A DNA stretch of 64,000 nt from Gymnorhina tibicen (taxonomy: Eukaryota > Chordata > Aves > Passeriformes > Artamidae). The stretch covers positions 558,001 through 622,000 of the forward strand of contig VXAZ01004549.1 of NCBI GenBank assembly GCA_013399875.1, given 5' to 3'. A program made the position numbers and the translations under genes. Positions 12,173 to 22,912 of this stretch are shown here, piece by piece (position 1 is the first letter of the stretch; each line of letters begins with the position of its first letter). The notes under the pieces are model-generated. The model was given only the letters and a program-made list of their open reading frames with translations. It made no database searches and was not told where the DNA came from.

Positions 12173-15100
12173 GGATGGATGGCTCTATTCATGACACTTG
12201 AAGCACTGAAATGTGCTCTAAGCCAGCAGTCGCACTGGCTAATACTGATAGAGCTGTGTTTCTCCGCGAGCAGTGATAACCTACATGTAGCCATGTGACT
12301 GCCAATTGTGTATGGAACTGATTCAAGTCCATTTAGTGCATAAGATATGGAAGAACATTAAGAAAATTTTCAAAAGTTTCAAACTTTTATCATTCTGTAT
12401 TAAGCTACGGTTTCTCTTCTGATACTGGCCAAAATACGTTTGGATCCCAGTCAATCCATCAGTGACACTCGTACATCACACAGCTCTGTCATTGTTTCTC
12501 AGTCTTTGAATGGCAAACCTGATTTCAGACAATCAAGTGTGTCTTACCTTCCTGAAATAAAAGAAACATGAGATAAATCTGCACCTGAAACTTCTCAACT
12601 TCTTTTCCTCTGTTGTCTCAGGTCTTAAAGAAAGGAGAGAGGAGACTTTTCTTTGATTGAGTTTTGCTATAGCAGTTGAGAGTGTTTAAGAAAATCTAAT
12701 TCCTGGGGAGATAAAAACATAGTGTTCACAGACCTTGCAAAGACATAATTACAATTCCTTCCTGCTGCCTTAAAAATATGCACACCTTCCACTTCATGTC
12801 TGCAGGTCAGACACAGAAATGGGCACATTTTAAAGTGAGAGTAGTGGAAAATGCTCTCATTCCATGCGTATTTGCTGTCATCCTTACCTGTTGCTTGTCA
12901 CTGTTGCTGGAAACACTAAACCCCAGAAGACTCCAGCTTTTTTGCACCGGTTCTTGAAGCTTAAGCTTACTTTTCTTCCTGAGTTTTACTTTCAATTTAA
13001 CTTGAGATGTGTTTAACACTCCTTTGTCTCCCCCCACTTTTTTATATGAGCTTAGATTCTTGATGGTTTCCTCATTATTCTAAGTTTTCTTAAACAACTA
13101 TTTCCAAAGAGCCCCACAAACAGAGAGTGGCATACCATTTAGAGTTTATGCAAAGTTCTCTCCAAAAAGAGAGGGACTTTTATGTTATTTTAATTCATTG
13201 GCTCAGCAGTATCTTCCTTGCTGAACAACAAAACAACTTTCTTGAATCTCTTACCCTGAGGCAAGGAGAAAAAAAGCTAGTTAGGCTATGGGATTCAGGT
13301 GTCACTGTGCCAGCAGAGCTTAGCAGAGCAGACCGTGGCTGATGAAATGCTCCTTTATGCAAGGAGGATTTTGAGCCACATGAAACATTTCTTCTTCTGT
13401 TACAAAAGCTTATCAAGTTCCAGAGGCTTTAAAAAGTCCACATGGGAAATTCAATTTATAGAGACGCTTTAATCAATTATGTTAAAAAAGATTCCAAAAC
13501 AGTGAAAACCTATCCAAGTGAACAATATCCTGCACAGAACAATGAAGGAAACTAAGCATCCGTGGAGCTGCTGGGGCAGAGCTGAAGGTCAGGACTCCTT
13601 TGTTGTTGTGGCTGTTTACACTATTTACATAATGCAGTTATGAATGCAGTGATCCAGCCACAATTTCCAAATAAATAGCAAAGAAAACTGGGGGCTAATT
13701 GAAGGTTAGGTGTTTAAAACAGTAAAAGGGATCATCATTACATTCAAAACCTAGATCATAATCAATCCATTGTAATTGTTACTCTGGTCACAGAAAAGTA
13801 AAACTTAACAAAAATTTATTGTGGTCTCTTCATTGGACTAACAGTGCCAGAGAGACTGACTGAGCTCTACTGTTGAAAAGCACGTAAGTTGTAGGGAAAC
13901 TACACACAACAAAAGAGAATTTGGATATTAGCAATGGAGTTAACACCAGAAAAACAACTGAAATCCAGTGCAGTAACTTTCTATTAATTAATTGTTAAAA
14001 TAAATAGATATTTTTGAATTGTTCCTAAATAGAATGAAAATAATTGTGATAGGATTTCATGCCACAATAAGAATTGCAAATGGAGAGAATATACAGCATT
14101 TTATCTTATATGGAGTCCAGAAGAGAATTGATAGGTGTTTAAATCATCTCCAAGAAGATCAATACATATTATGAGAGACGCATAGTTTATCATTCCTCTT
14201 GACCAACAGAAGCAATGAAATACACAACAGATAGGTGTAAACACTGAAATACTACTCTTTGAGGGCATAAATATGCCTCCTGAAAAAAGAAGAAGTCCCC
14301 ATTTGAAAAATGAAGTATCAGAAGTAAATCCATTCACTTCAGTGAGTCCATTTTAAGAAAATCGTTTCTTTTAAATTGGGAGAGGAAGCCTCATCTTAAC
14401 GGGTCATTTTGGCTACCAAAAGAGAGTCCAGATCTACCATGGAGGCCTGTATATAGGGTATTTCACCCAACTAGTATAAACTTGGACCAAACATCAATCT
14501 CTGGTATAAAATTGCCCTTTGGAGAGACACTAATGGAAGTATCCTAGAGCTATTACCTTCCTAAGCCTCAGAAGAATCATTTGCACTGCATCACATATGG
14601 CCTCATTTCCAAAGGCTTATAACTGCATTTGAGCATTTACAAGCATAAAACAAGGATTTGTGCAAACCAGTTATCCAGAATTTGTGCAGATTTCTGAAAT
14701 TGTACTAACCATTCTGTCCCCTGCTTTTGACCATTACATAAAGACTTGAACAATAAAAAGCAAGCAACCAAAACCAGCGAAAAAATCCTTGTTGTGTGAG
14801 TTTTGACGAAGTATGCAATGAGTGTTTTGAAGTTTTGTATGAAGGCTTAGAATACAAGAGATCATTAAGCCAAATGGATGTTGTCTTGGAGAGGTCAAGC
14901 TGCCACTGAGGCAGCAATGCAAACTGCCATAAAGTGTTTGAGCATAGATGTGTTTAGTCAAGGAGAAAAAGAAGTCCATGCCACCTTTCATAGCTGACTT
15001 TCTGGAGGTGAGAAAGAAATCCTCTATAAGGTCTATATGGCAGCATGCACTATGTGCCAACAGGAGCGCCAGGCTCCTAGGAAAGCTCTCCCAGAACTGG

Positions 15101-15556
15101 AAGGTGGAAAAGCAGAAGAGTGCAGGGCTGTGGCTGAACTAGCAGCCCTGATGGAAAACGAGTTGTCTTAACCTGCGCTCAGAGCTGCCTTGGCCCATGC
15201 AGGTGTCACACTCAATGACACAGCGCAGACACTGTCACAACACCTGTGTCCTGAGCCTTTGGGTTCAGAGGCTCAGAAACACCTTTAGCCCCACTTCATG
15301 TCCACTACCTGAAGCACATAAAGTAGGAGCTGTAACTATTCCAGCTAACTTGGACACAACCTCTTTGGCCCATGGAGGACAGAAAGCATCTCCAGGAAAC
15401 AACTCACTCACACGTAAGAGCTGAATGCCCTCTGAAGCTCTGTCTCTCACTCACTTTCTCCCTTCCTCCTCCTCAGTCTGTCTAACCAAGATGCCTACCT
15501 GAGCTGGGATAAATGTGCAACTTAGATTTTAACATCAAATCTGGAGAAAAAGCCTC
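12173..15556. other. DNA with no recognised gene or repeat
   Basis: No feature that I can name. Open frames up to 108 codons (14734-15060, minus) lack family signatures. Bases 15050-15480 are richer in G+C than their surroundings but show no clear exon structure. Confidence 0.55.
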
Positions 15557-15562
15557 CATACT

Positions 15563-16534
15563 TGTTGTGATAATGAGTGACGCAGAGTCCCCAGGCAGGT
15601 GCAAAGGAGAGCCCCTTTATTACAAAAACCCGGCCTTTTTAAGCAGTTAGCCAGTTATCTGTCTACACAGTTTTAAGGCACAACAAACGTAATTCAACCA
15701 GCCACCACACACCAGGACGTGAGCACACGATGGTCACGCAGCATGTTTTTCTACCCTTAATTCAGCTGTGTCTCTTTCCCACAGTCCTTTTCTACTTAGC
15801 CGAAGTAACAGGCCTGAGCCATGATTTTACAAAGGCAACAAGGCCTTCATGCAACACATACTGTTTACTCTCAGCTGTGGAGGAAGGAGGTGATTCTTCA
15901 TAATTTTCAAAAAATTCTGGGCTGTTGACTGAAAGTACACACTGAGCAATGTCTACAAGTGCAGCAAGCAAACTGCCCTGTGATAGGTTGAAACTGAGTT
16001 GATGGACAAGTTCCGAAGCCAATTGCACTTTTGCGATTTGCATATTTAAATGGCATGGCAGCACAGGAAATTCCTTTTCTTCATCCCGACTTCCCGCGGA
16101 GGGGCGACCTAGGCCAGGCCCCCTTCCCCGGTGAGGGCAAAAAGTTGCCAGGAAAAGCTGGGAGGCCAGCCTTAAACAACAGGCAGCTAAGAAAAGCAGC
16201 GCGGCTTCTGGGGACTTGCGGGCTTCCCTTCCCCTCCACGCAGCCCCGCGCAGACCCGGCGGGAGCCGGCAGAGCTTTCTGCAGCCATTACAGCTCGTAT
16301 CAAACTGAAGAAGACACCATGCAGCCAGCAGCATAAAGGGAGAGAGGCTTTCTCCAATGTAAAGCCCAAAGAAAATCAACTCTTCAACACGGCGGCTCCC
16401 AGGTCAGAGAGAGAAAGAGAAAGTAGGTCACGTGGGACGAGGCTGAAAATGGCGGCAGGAAAAAGGGGGAGGAGGCGCTTTGGCGCGTAGCTTAAAAATG
16501 CTTCTTGCAAGCCGGGATAAAAGCTGTAATATCA
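15563..16534 (-). mobile_element. Solo LTR of an endogenous retrovirus, 972 bp, CpG-rich
   Basis: The element starts TGTTGTGATA and ends GTAATATCA on the plus strand, so it has TG...CA ends. It is flanked by a perfect 6-bp target-site duplication, catact, at 15557-15562 and 16535-16540. A minus-strand polyadenylation signal (AATAAA, plus-strand tttatt at 15616-15621) lies about 50 bp from the 15563 end, which places the 3' end of the LTR there. Bases 16070-16510 are unusually CpG-rich and form the putative U3. They contain a YY1-like motif aaaatggcggc (16446-16456) and an E-box cacgtg (16429-16434). A 6-bp duplication suits class II (ERVK-like) integrases. No internal viral sequence remains, so recombination to a solo LTR is inferred. 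Confidence 0.8.
15792..16334 (-). other. Open frame of about 180 codons inside the LTR
   Basis: An uninterrupted minus-strand frame that reads in the LTR sense direction. It begins at an ATG (16332-16334) and stops at TAG (15792-15794). The open region extends upstream to about 16379 without an ATG. The first half is Arg/Ala/Leu-rich, reflecting GC-rich DNA. The second half is more ordinary in composition (for example VHQLSFNLSQGSLLAALVD). I recognise no domain. High G+C lowers stop frequency, so chance is a serious alternative. I do not call it a gene. Confidence 0.3.
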
Positions 16535-16540
16535 CATACT

Positions 16541-16724
16541 GTTTGAGTCTCTTTAATCCATTTTTTTTGAAGTACATGGGGAGATGAAAAATCCACACCT
16601 GTGAAAATAAGAAATGCCTATGCCAGGTTATATAGTTGTGAAGAGGCTTTTAGAGATTTTGAAGCAGAGAGAGCCTTTGTTTTCAGGCTAGACTAATTAA
16701 TCTTTAAAAAGACTAATAACCCCA
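16541..16724. other. Short spacer between two LTRs
   Basis: AT-rich sequence between the 972-bp LTR and the probable LTR at 16725. It might be unrecognised U3 of the next element, whose 5' boundary is uncertain. No other feature is seen. Confidence 0.4.
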
Positions 16725-17142
16725 TGTGATGGCCCATGACTGGCAGTGTTGAAAGGACTGTGAGATTTTCATGGGAGAGATTTTTTTCCTCACTCCAGCA
16801 AATTGTTTTCTAACCAGGCGGATTGCTGAGTTGTGAAGGATTTCACGGCATAGCAGAGGAAAGCCTTGTCCTTAAGCATAAAAGAAATAGACTTTTTAAG
16901 AACTGTAACACAGACCAAACCCCATGTTTGTTTTTTCCCTTGTGCAGTTTCAGTGGAAAGGAGGTGGGGGCTGGAAAAGAGGGGGGTTTTACTTTCATTT
17001 CTTCTTAATTTCTTATTATTCCTTTTTACTTTCAATTCTGTTAGTAATAAACTTCTTTATATTCTTTAAAGTTTTGTGCCTGCTTTGCTTCTTCTAATCC
17101 TTATCTCACAGAGGAAAATAAGTGTGAACTAAAACCACTACA
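16725..17142 (+). mobile_element. Probable ERV LTR, about 418 bp
   Basis: On the plus strand this reads like an avian LTR. There is a TATA-like cataaaa at 16877-16883, a T-rich stretch, and an AATAAA signal at 17046-17051. After it comes ctttaaagttttgtgcctgc, a phrase I associate with bird LTR 3' parts. The proposed ends tgtgatgg and ccactaca form an imperfect inverted repeat. I find no convincing target-site duplication, so the boundaries, especially the left one, are uncertain. The 972-bp LTR lies less than 200 bp to its left in opposite orientation. Confidence 0.5.
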
Positions 17143-17163
17143 TGCCCTTAAGTGACTGTCAGG

Positions 17164-17184
17164 CAGCAGCAGCAGCAGCAGCAG
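17164..17184. repeat. (CAG)7 trinucleotide microsatellite
   Basis: Seven perfect cag units. They are not inside a credible reading frame. Confidence 0.95.
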
Positions 17185-19945
17185 CTACTGCCAGCACCCA
17201 TTAAAAAAAAAAATCCTAATGTGCTTGTTATTTAATCAGCAGCCATGCACCTTGTGCTCAGTGTATATCACTGATCAACAAATGGATGTTAGTTTTTCCC
17301 TGAAGAAAGCAATATAGAGGGACATAAAATTAATACTGAATGTCAGTGCATATGAGTAATAGATTTTAATGTTTTTAGCTTCTTAGAGGGGAAAAAAAAA
17401 TCAATTTCTGACTAAAAGTTTGATTCTTTTACACAAAGCCTATTCCTACCAAAAGCACTCAAACATTTTAATCTAAAAACAAAAACCAGCAAAAACTTTT
17501 TCACCTAAATTGGCCTAAAATCTTATTTTAGACTTTTTCCGTTAATTCTTTCTTCTAACTTTGACATAACAAAGACTTAGTAGCCCTCTGATCAGATGAG
17601 CTGTAAATAAATTACTGAGTAGTAGATCATAGTATTTTATTTCTTCAATATACCTCCTAAATGTAAAAGATGCAGGTGTGGGTTTAAGGCTGACTTGAAT
17701 CAAAAAACCTACAGCTTAGGTATTCGTAACACACCTATCATCCTCATATCTAAACTCCTCAGAGCAGGAACTTCATCCCACAGGGCATCTAATCCAGCAA
17801 AGTCATACAAGTATGCAACTTCTTAATCACTGTAATAAAGCAAAGGAATCTGCTGGTTGTGACCACTGGCATAAAGGAGATAGCAAAGAGATGTAGGGCA
17901 ATAGAGACCTGCATGAGGAACTGAACAGGAATTATAAGGAGGCAAGTTAAATGCACCTCCCAGAAACAGAAGGAAGGAGACACCAGGCCCTGGAGACTAA
18001 AGTGTTCAAGTCTGAAGCAAGAAAGCCAGAGCCAAAGAGCTCTTCTCAGAGATGCTGCCTTGGAAAATCTCTATAAACTAGGTGTTGAATCTAGTCAACA
18101 AAAAGCTTTGATAATTAAAGAAAATATTTCAAAATTCTTATTATTTTCCTCACTGAGCAGCTGGCAATAGTTGTTAACAAAAGCTTTCCAGATCCATTTC
18201 TGTCCAGTTTCTGATGGAGAAGAACTGAAATGAAACATTCTTATCCTCTTCCTTTCTTTCCCAGTTATAAGCAAGGATGAAACGTCACTAGGAAAATACA
18301 TGTATAACTGGCATATTTGATTGATGTGTAACTCCACGGTTCCTGATTATGTGTCCAAGAACACAAGTTATATCATCCTGTTAACAGTTATAAATGCACT
18401 GAGGGCTGAGACAAAGACCTTGTAGGGAAAAAATAGGGGAAACATTAGGATAAGATTTTAAAAAATGAGATATCAATCCTCAAACATGATGCAAAATCTG
18501 ATCAATTGTACTGTCAAAATATGTATCCTTCAACACAAATTTCTTTCGAGAGCTATGGTTTCATAAAGTCTTTGCAGAACAATGTGATGGGACTTGGCAA
18601 GCAGGGCTGCTCCATCCCCAGCTTTTATGTAAACAGCTGGTTACCACACACCTTCAAGGAGGCATCTGATCAGATTTCTTCCCATTTGATTACAGAATTT
18701 AAATGTACCATTTCAAGTGCTTTTCTTTTCTCCTGTGAAATTTGCTCAGGAGGGAAGAGTGAATTTTTTGTTTAGAGGGTATTTCAGTAGTAACTTGTTT
18801 TAAAGAATGCTCACATTTTTCTCCTAAAAGATCTGAGTCCCTCCTCACCTCCTCTTCCTCCCTCAAAATCTGTGTAAAAATAGCTGAATAACAGTTCCAT
18901 ACAGCTACAACATTGAGACATGTTCAGTGAAACAGCACCTACACCAGAAGGAATGGCTTGCAATGTTCAAGCTTAAAATAGCCAGCAGACTAACTGGTAG
19001 CAAAGGGGGACACTTTGTATTTACAGCAACAAAGCTGTCCATCATATATGAGATTGAAACTGATCATTACTCATCCGTTAAAGTCAGTATATAATCTGTT
19101 CTGTCCTTGCCCCGAGATATCTAAATACATCAGAGTTCTTTCGTGGTAAGACAGAAATGAGCACAATGATAGTAACAAACCCAGTGACTAATCTAAACGT
19201 AATCAAAACCTTCCCCTCAGCTATCAAGGTAGCAGGAAATAACACAATGAGTCACATGCTTCACCAGGGAAGGACAGGGACCAGCACTTGTTTTCCTGGA
19301 GGAAATGTCATCATGACATGAGAAAAACTCCACACATACAGTTATAGCAAACACGGCAAAAACTTGACAGCCCTTCTTTTTTGTTGTTTTTTTTTTTTAA
19401 AAAGAAATGGTGATCAAAAATACAGATAGATGAGTATGCAAACAATAAAAATTGTTTCAAATAGCAAATCCCCTGAATTTGTGAATACACTCAATGACCT
19501 GATTTAACCTGATACTATTCTCAGACTGTGTCTCTTGGAAGCAAAATGGAAAGTCAACACTCATAAGTTGTATTTCTAATGCAGCTCTTTATGGATATTT
19601 CCATGGCTTAATGCTATTCCAGCTGTAATGAACTAGGTAAGATTCATGCAGAGTGGCAACATGTTTTATTCAGAATGGAAAAATAGGTCACTGGCTGAAA
19701 AACTTCTGCACAAAAGCATCTCTGCTTCGAGGTGCACCAACTGATTAAAAAAAAAAAAAACAAAACATTACTTGACCATGCAAACACTCACGTCCCTGCA
19801 AAAGCATCTCAAAACAACCTTGTTTGTGTGGCCTGCTTTTTAATAATACCTCTGCAAACTTCCCTCTACATCAAAGTGCACATACCTTGCTATTACATAA
19901 TCATTTGACAGTACATGTATTTAAGCTGTGCTTTTCCAAAATACT

Positions 19946-20158
19946 TCACCACAAAGCCATAGAATCAGGCACATCCACTTGTTTCTGGCAGACCAGCTTT
20001 AAAGAACCACTTGCAGAAATCTTTTTGACTCCTTCAATACCCATTTTTCTCAGACTTGACTCAGTCACATTTGGATACGTGAGGCCTGCAGCAGATGTGC
20101 CAGAAGATCCAATTACAATAGTGCAAGGGAGTCTCAAAATATATTTCATGAACTTCAT
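19946..20158 (-). other. Coding-like open frame, 70 codons, unassigned
   Basis: A minus-strand frame with ATG start whose composition is more protein-like than its neighbours (stretches IVIGSSGTSAAGLTYPNV and LRKMGIEGVKKISASG). The opposite strand is also open across the same bases for 122 codons (19824-20192), which weakens the case. No domain is recognised. A weak candidate acceptor (aatgtaag) lies just upstream of the ATG. It may be a small exon, a pseudogene scrap or chance. Confidence 0.15.
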
Positions 20159-20462
20159 CGGTACTTACATTAACAACAACTTTCCTCTTTGAAAAACCCA
20201 CTGAACTATGAAAAGTCGTTCATTGCTGCAGATTTCTTCTCCATTGTCTATGAAAACACTGGGTTGAGTAGGACACATAATTTTTCTTCACTTTGAAAGA
20301 CCTGGATTATACAGACCTTTCACCTTGGTAATTACCTAGGCTATATCACGTGAATAAAAAACACATTTTAGACATTTGCAATATTGTAAAAAATACCAAA
20401 AGTTTCTGACAGCTTCCATTTTTAAGACAAATTTTTTTTTGAAGTTTATATAATCTATCTTA

Positions 20463-20484
20463 TTATATATGAATTCATATATAA
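20463..20484. repeat. 22-bp perfect palindrome
   Basis: Two 8-base AT arms (ttatatat and atatataa) flank GAATTC, making a perfect inverted repeat with no spacer. It lies in very AT-rich DNA, where such palindromes arise fairly readily. Confidence 0.9.
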
Positions 20485-21241
20485 GTTATATTATTTTTCG
20501 GAAGTTTTCTAAAATTTAGGAATGCTGGGTCTGAGTAAAATTAATACAGATTTTTCACTCAGCCAGTACTTAGTTGGTGCATCTGTGACAATTATAAACA
20601 TAAACTGATGCATCAATGTAGTTTTTAGGACCCCAAAGTCTAGGATGACACATCTACATACTGTCCTTCCTTTCCAGCCTTTGATCTCTGCAGCAGCTGG
20701 CAGTTATGCAAGCTACGGACAGCTGAAAAATTCTGCAAAATCCTCTGCGACATGGATAGATGAGGACACAACTAATTCTACTCAAAGCAGAAACTTCCAT
20801 GTTAAATCTGCCGCTATTTTTTTTCTGTTTTCTGATTCAGTTAACATTTTCTGTAGACTTTACCCAGTTTGAGCCAAATGTCCCTGAAAGTGTGATATTT
20901 CTGCAGATACCCCTGTATGGAAAGACAACTCTTAATTAGTGGGATTATAAGGTAGTGATAGCCTTTTAGCATGGAGATGACCCCATTTGCTCGTTCTACA
21001 GGATCACCCTAATATTATCATTAGAAACCTGTGTTTTATTACTGTACTCACCACACAGAGTTTTGTTTCTTTGTGAGTTGGTGAGAAAGACCACAAAAAG
21101 AAGTGGTCATCCATGTATTTATTAGGGTCAGATAAATTTCAGTAAGTACCTTTTTTTTTTCAATGTCCAAGAGAATATCATAAAGAATTTGCCCCTGTAC
21201 TGAATGAAAATTTTAAAAAACCCTCTGATATGCTGAAAAAT

Positions 21242-21271
21242 GCCCTGCACCTCTACAGTGAGGTGCAGGGC
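21242..21271. repeat. Perfect hairpin, 12-bp stem and 6-nt loop
   Basis: The arms gccctgcacctc (21242-21253) and gaggtgcagggc (21260-21271) are exact reverse complements around the loop tacagt. The plus strand has aaaaa before and ttttt after it, which can extend pairing after one mismatch. The stem is too short for a typical pre-miRNA. A function is not implied. Confidence 0.9.
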
Positions 21272-22019
21272 TTTTTGCTTGCTCTTCTCATCTGCCCACT
21301 GGACTGTGAACATATTCTGCAAATTTCTGTGCAAGTGGATCTTCAAATATTAGTCCATAGGCACTCCTGCATTCCAGGATGATGTGTTTGATTGTTTTTA
21401 CATGCCTTAGGCCAAAAATATAAACTTTCCTACTAAGCTACACACTTCCTGCATAGCTCTAAGAAGATGTTACTTTAACCCTGTTTCTAACATAGAAACT
21501 AACCAAAACTTCACACAATTCCTGTGTTTTGCCTTATGGCTAACGTAAATGATTGTAATATAAATCTTCATGTAAGCTTTACATGAAGCTTAGTTTCTCC
21601 TTTTTCTTTTAACAGGAACCCTCTTTCCTATCTTCCTTTACTTCTCAGTAACACTACAACTCCTCTTCTACCCCTGCTAATGCCCACCTGACTAACGTAT
21701 CAGACCGAGTCAGACAAGAGATTTCTGCTTTTCTAGCATCTTGTTACAAATTCAAACCCTACCATCCTACTATATAGCTCATTAACTCACATTTCTTACT
21801 CTTCAGCTGTATACATTTGGCATTGTTAAAATTTGGCGTTACCAAGTGCAGTCACCGTTCTGATAACTACATGGTATCTCCAGTGCCTGGAGATAGCTAT
21901 GTGAAAGGACAGGAATAACGTATCTGTGGACATCTTACCAAATAAAAATCTCTTCAGAGTCTTCACTTTTTTGAATGTCTTTACATTTCAGTCTTACATT
22001 TTTCTTTCCCTTTTTCCAG

Positions 22020-22076
22020 TTCAAAATACTAGCCAAGGAAAAGAGCAATGGCAGCAACTCCCAGAGAGGTGTTTGA
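22020..22076 (+). other. Candidate exon start after a strong splice-acceptor-like site
   Basis: A pyrimidine tract ends in ttttccag at 22019. The following bases are open in one frame for 18 codons (FKILAKEKSNGSNSQRGV) to a TGA at 22074-22076. Another frame offers an ATG at 22048 and 19 codons (MAATPREVFDERIRELVAH) to TAA. The acceptor is textbook-like, but no partner exon is identified in the window and I do not recognise either peptide. A chance acceptor is quite possible. Confidence 0.2.
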
Positions 22077-22272
22077 TGAGAGAATAAGAGAATTGGTGGC
22101 TCATTAAGAAAACATGCAGTTCAGAGTCATACATTAATGTTATATTTATACCTTCAACAAGGTTTATAAGCCAGCTAATCTCTTTTGGCAATTCAATAAA
22201 GTAAGTTTTCCAAAGAAAAAAGATTTTTTTCTTAGTAATCTATCTAATTTTGTGCAGAAGAGGTTAACTGTA

Positions 22273-22906
22273 TGCTGCGGTGTGGGGCCGTGGTGAGTTG
22301 CCACAGCCTTCCAGAAGGGACCCCAGCCAGGGGAAGCCGCTTCAGCACGGAGGGGCCAGACAAAGGCGCAGCCACACACACCCGATGGTGCGGGGCACAC
22401 ACACTCACAGAGATGAGGCGACAGCAGGTGACAAAGGAGGCAGGAAGGGTCTTCTGTGTGGGGCTCAGCAACCAGGTTTATTGGAGGGTCCCGGCGCGGA
22501 GCCATCCAGAGATAGAAGGCTAACTGGAGGGCAGGGTACAAGGGTTATATATGGGGAAGAAGGGGTGGGCAGAGCATCATAACCAATAGGATGAGGACCA
22601 GGGGGCAGAGTGGGGGCAAGGGAGCCAATGGAGAGGCAGGGAAGGTGGGACTAAGGGACAGGAGCCAACGGGGGCTACAATCAAAAAGAAATTTCTAGAT
22701 GGGGTACATAGATGGAACAAAGGGGTGGAGAACAGCGAACCAGTGTCAAACCAGGGAGATCCATAGATTATAATATTTAAAGCAAGGCCTCCTGGGAGCT
22801 AACCCTATCTTGGGGGGATGTTCCTGGCTGGGGGCGATCCCACCAGCGAACCCTCTTTGCTGTGGATCTTGCTGGCCTATTCGTGGCATCCCCACAAGTT
22901 GCAACA
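22273..22906 (-). mobile_element. Solo ERV LTR, 634 bp, with 6-bp target-site duplication
   Basis: Plus-strand ends are TGCTGCGG and TTGCAACA. The flanks are the exact 6-bp duplication actgta at 22267-22272 and 22907-22912. Read on the minus strand it has CCAAT-type boxes, a TATA-like ATATATAA (plus 22545-22552) and AATAAA (plus 22477-22482) about 65 bp further on. That is a normal U3-R-U5 order. It resembles the LTR at 44888-45515 in length, orientation and several short motifs (aaccaat boxes, a ctaga-containing stretch, gtggagaa), so both probably belong to one class II family. No retroviral gene remains. Confidence 0.85.
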
Positions 22907-22912
22907 ACTGTA

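Larger units (their letters stand above)
17185..22019. other. AT-rich DNA with a few exon-like or structural oddities
   Basis: No gene or interspersed repeat recognised. The block contains a coding-like minus-strand frame at 19946-20158, a 22-bp perfect AT-rich palindrome centred on GAATTC at 20463-20484, and a perfect 12-bp-stem hairpin at 21242-21271. It ends in a strong polypyrimidine tract (about 21995-22019). Confidence 0.5.

Noticed and set aside
15792..16379. 195-codon minus-strand frame as a host gene
   Set aside because: It lies wholly inside an LTR bounded by a 6-bp duplication, starts at a non-ATG codon unless shortened to 180 codons, and has no recognised domain. It is kept only as an LTR open frame.
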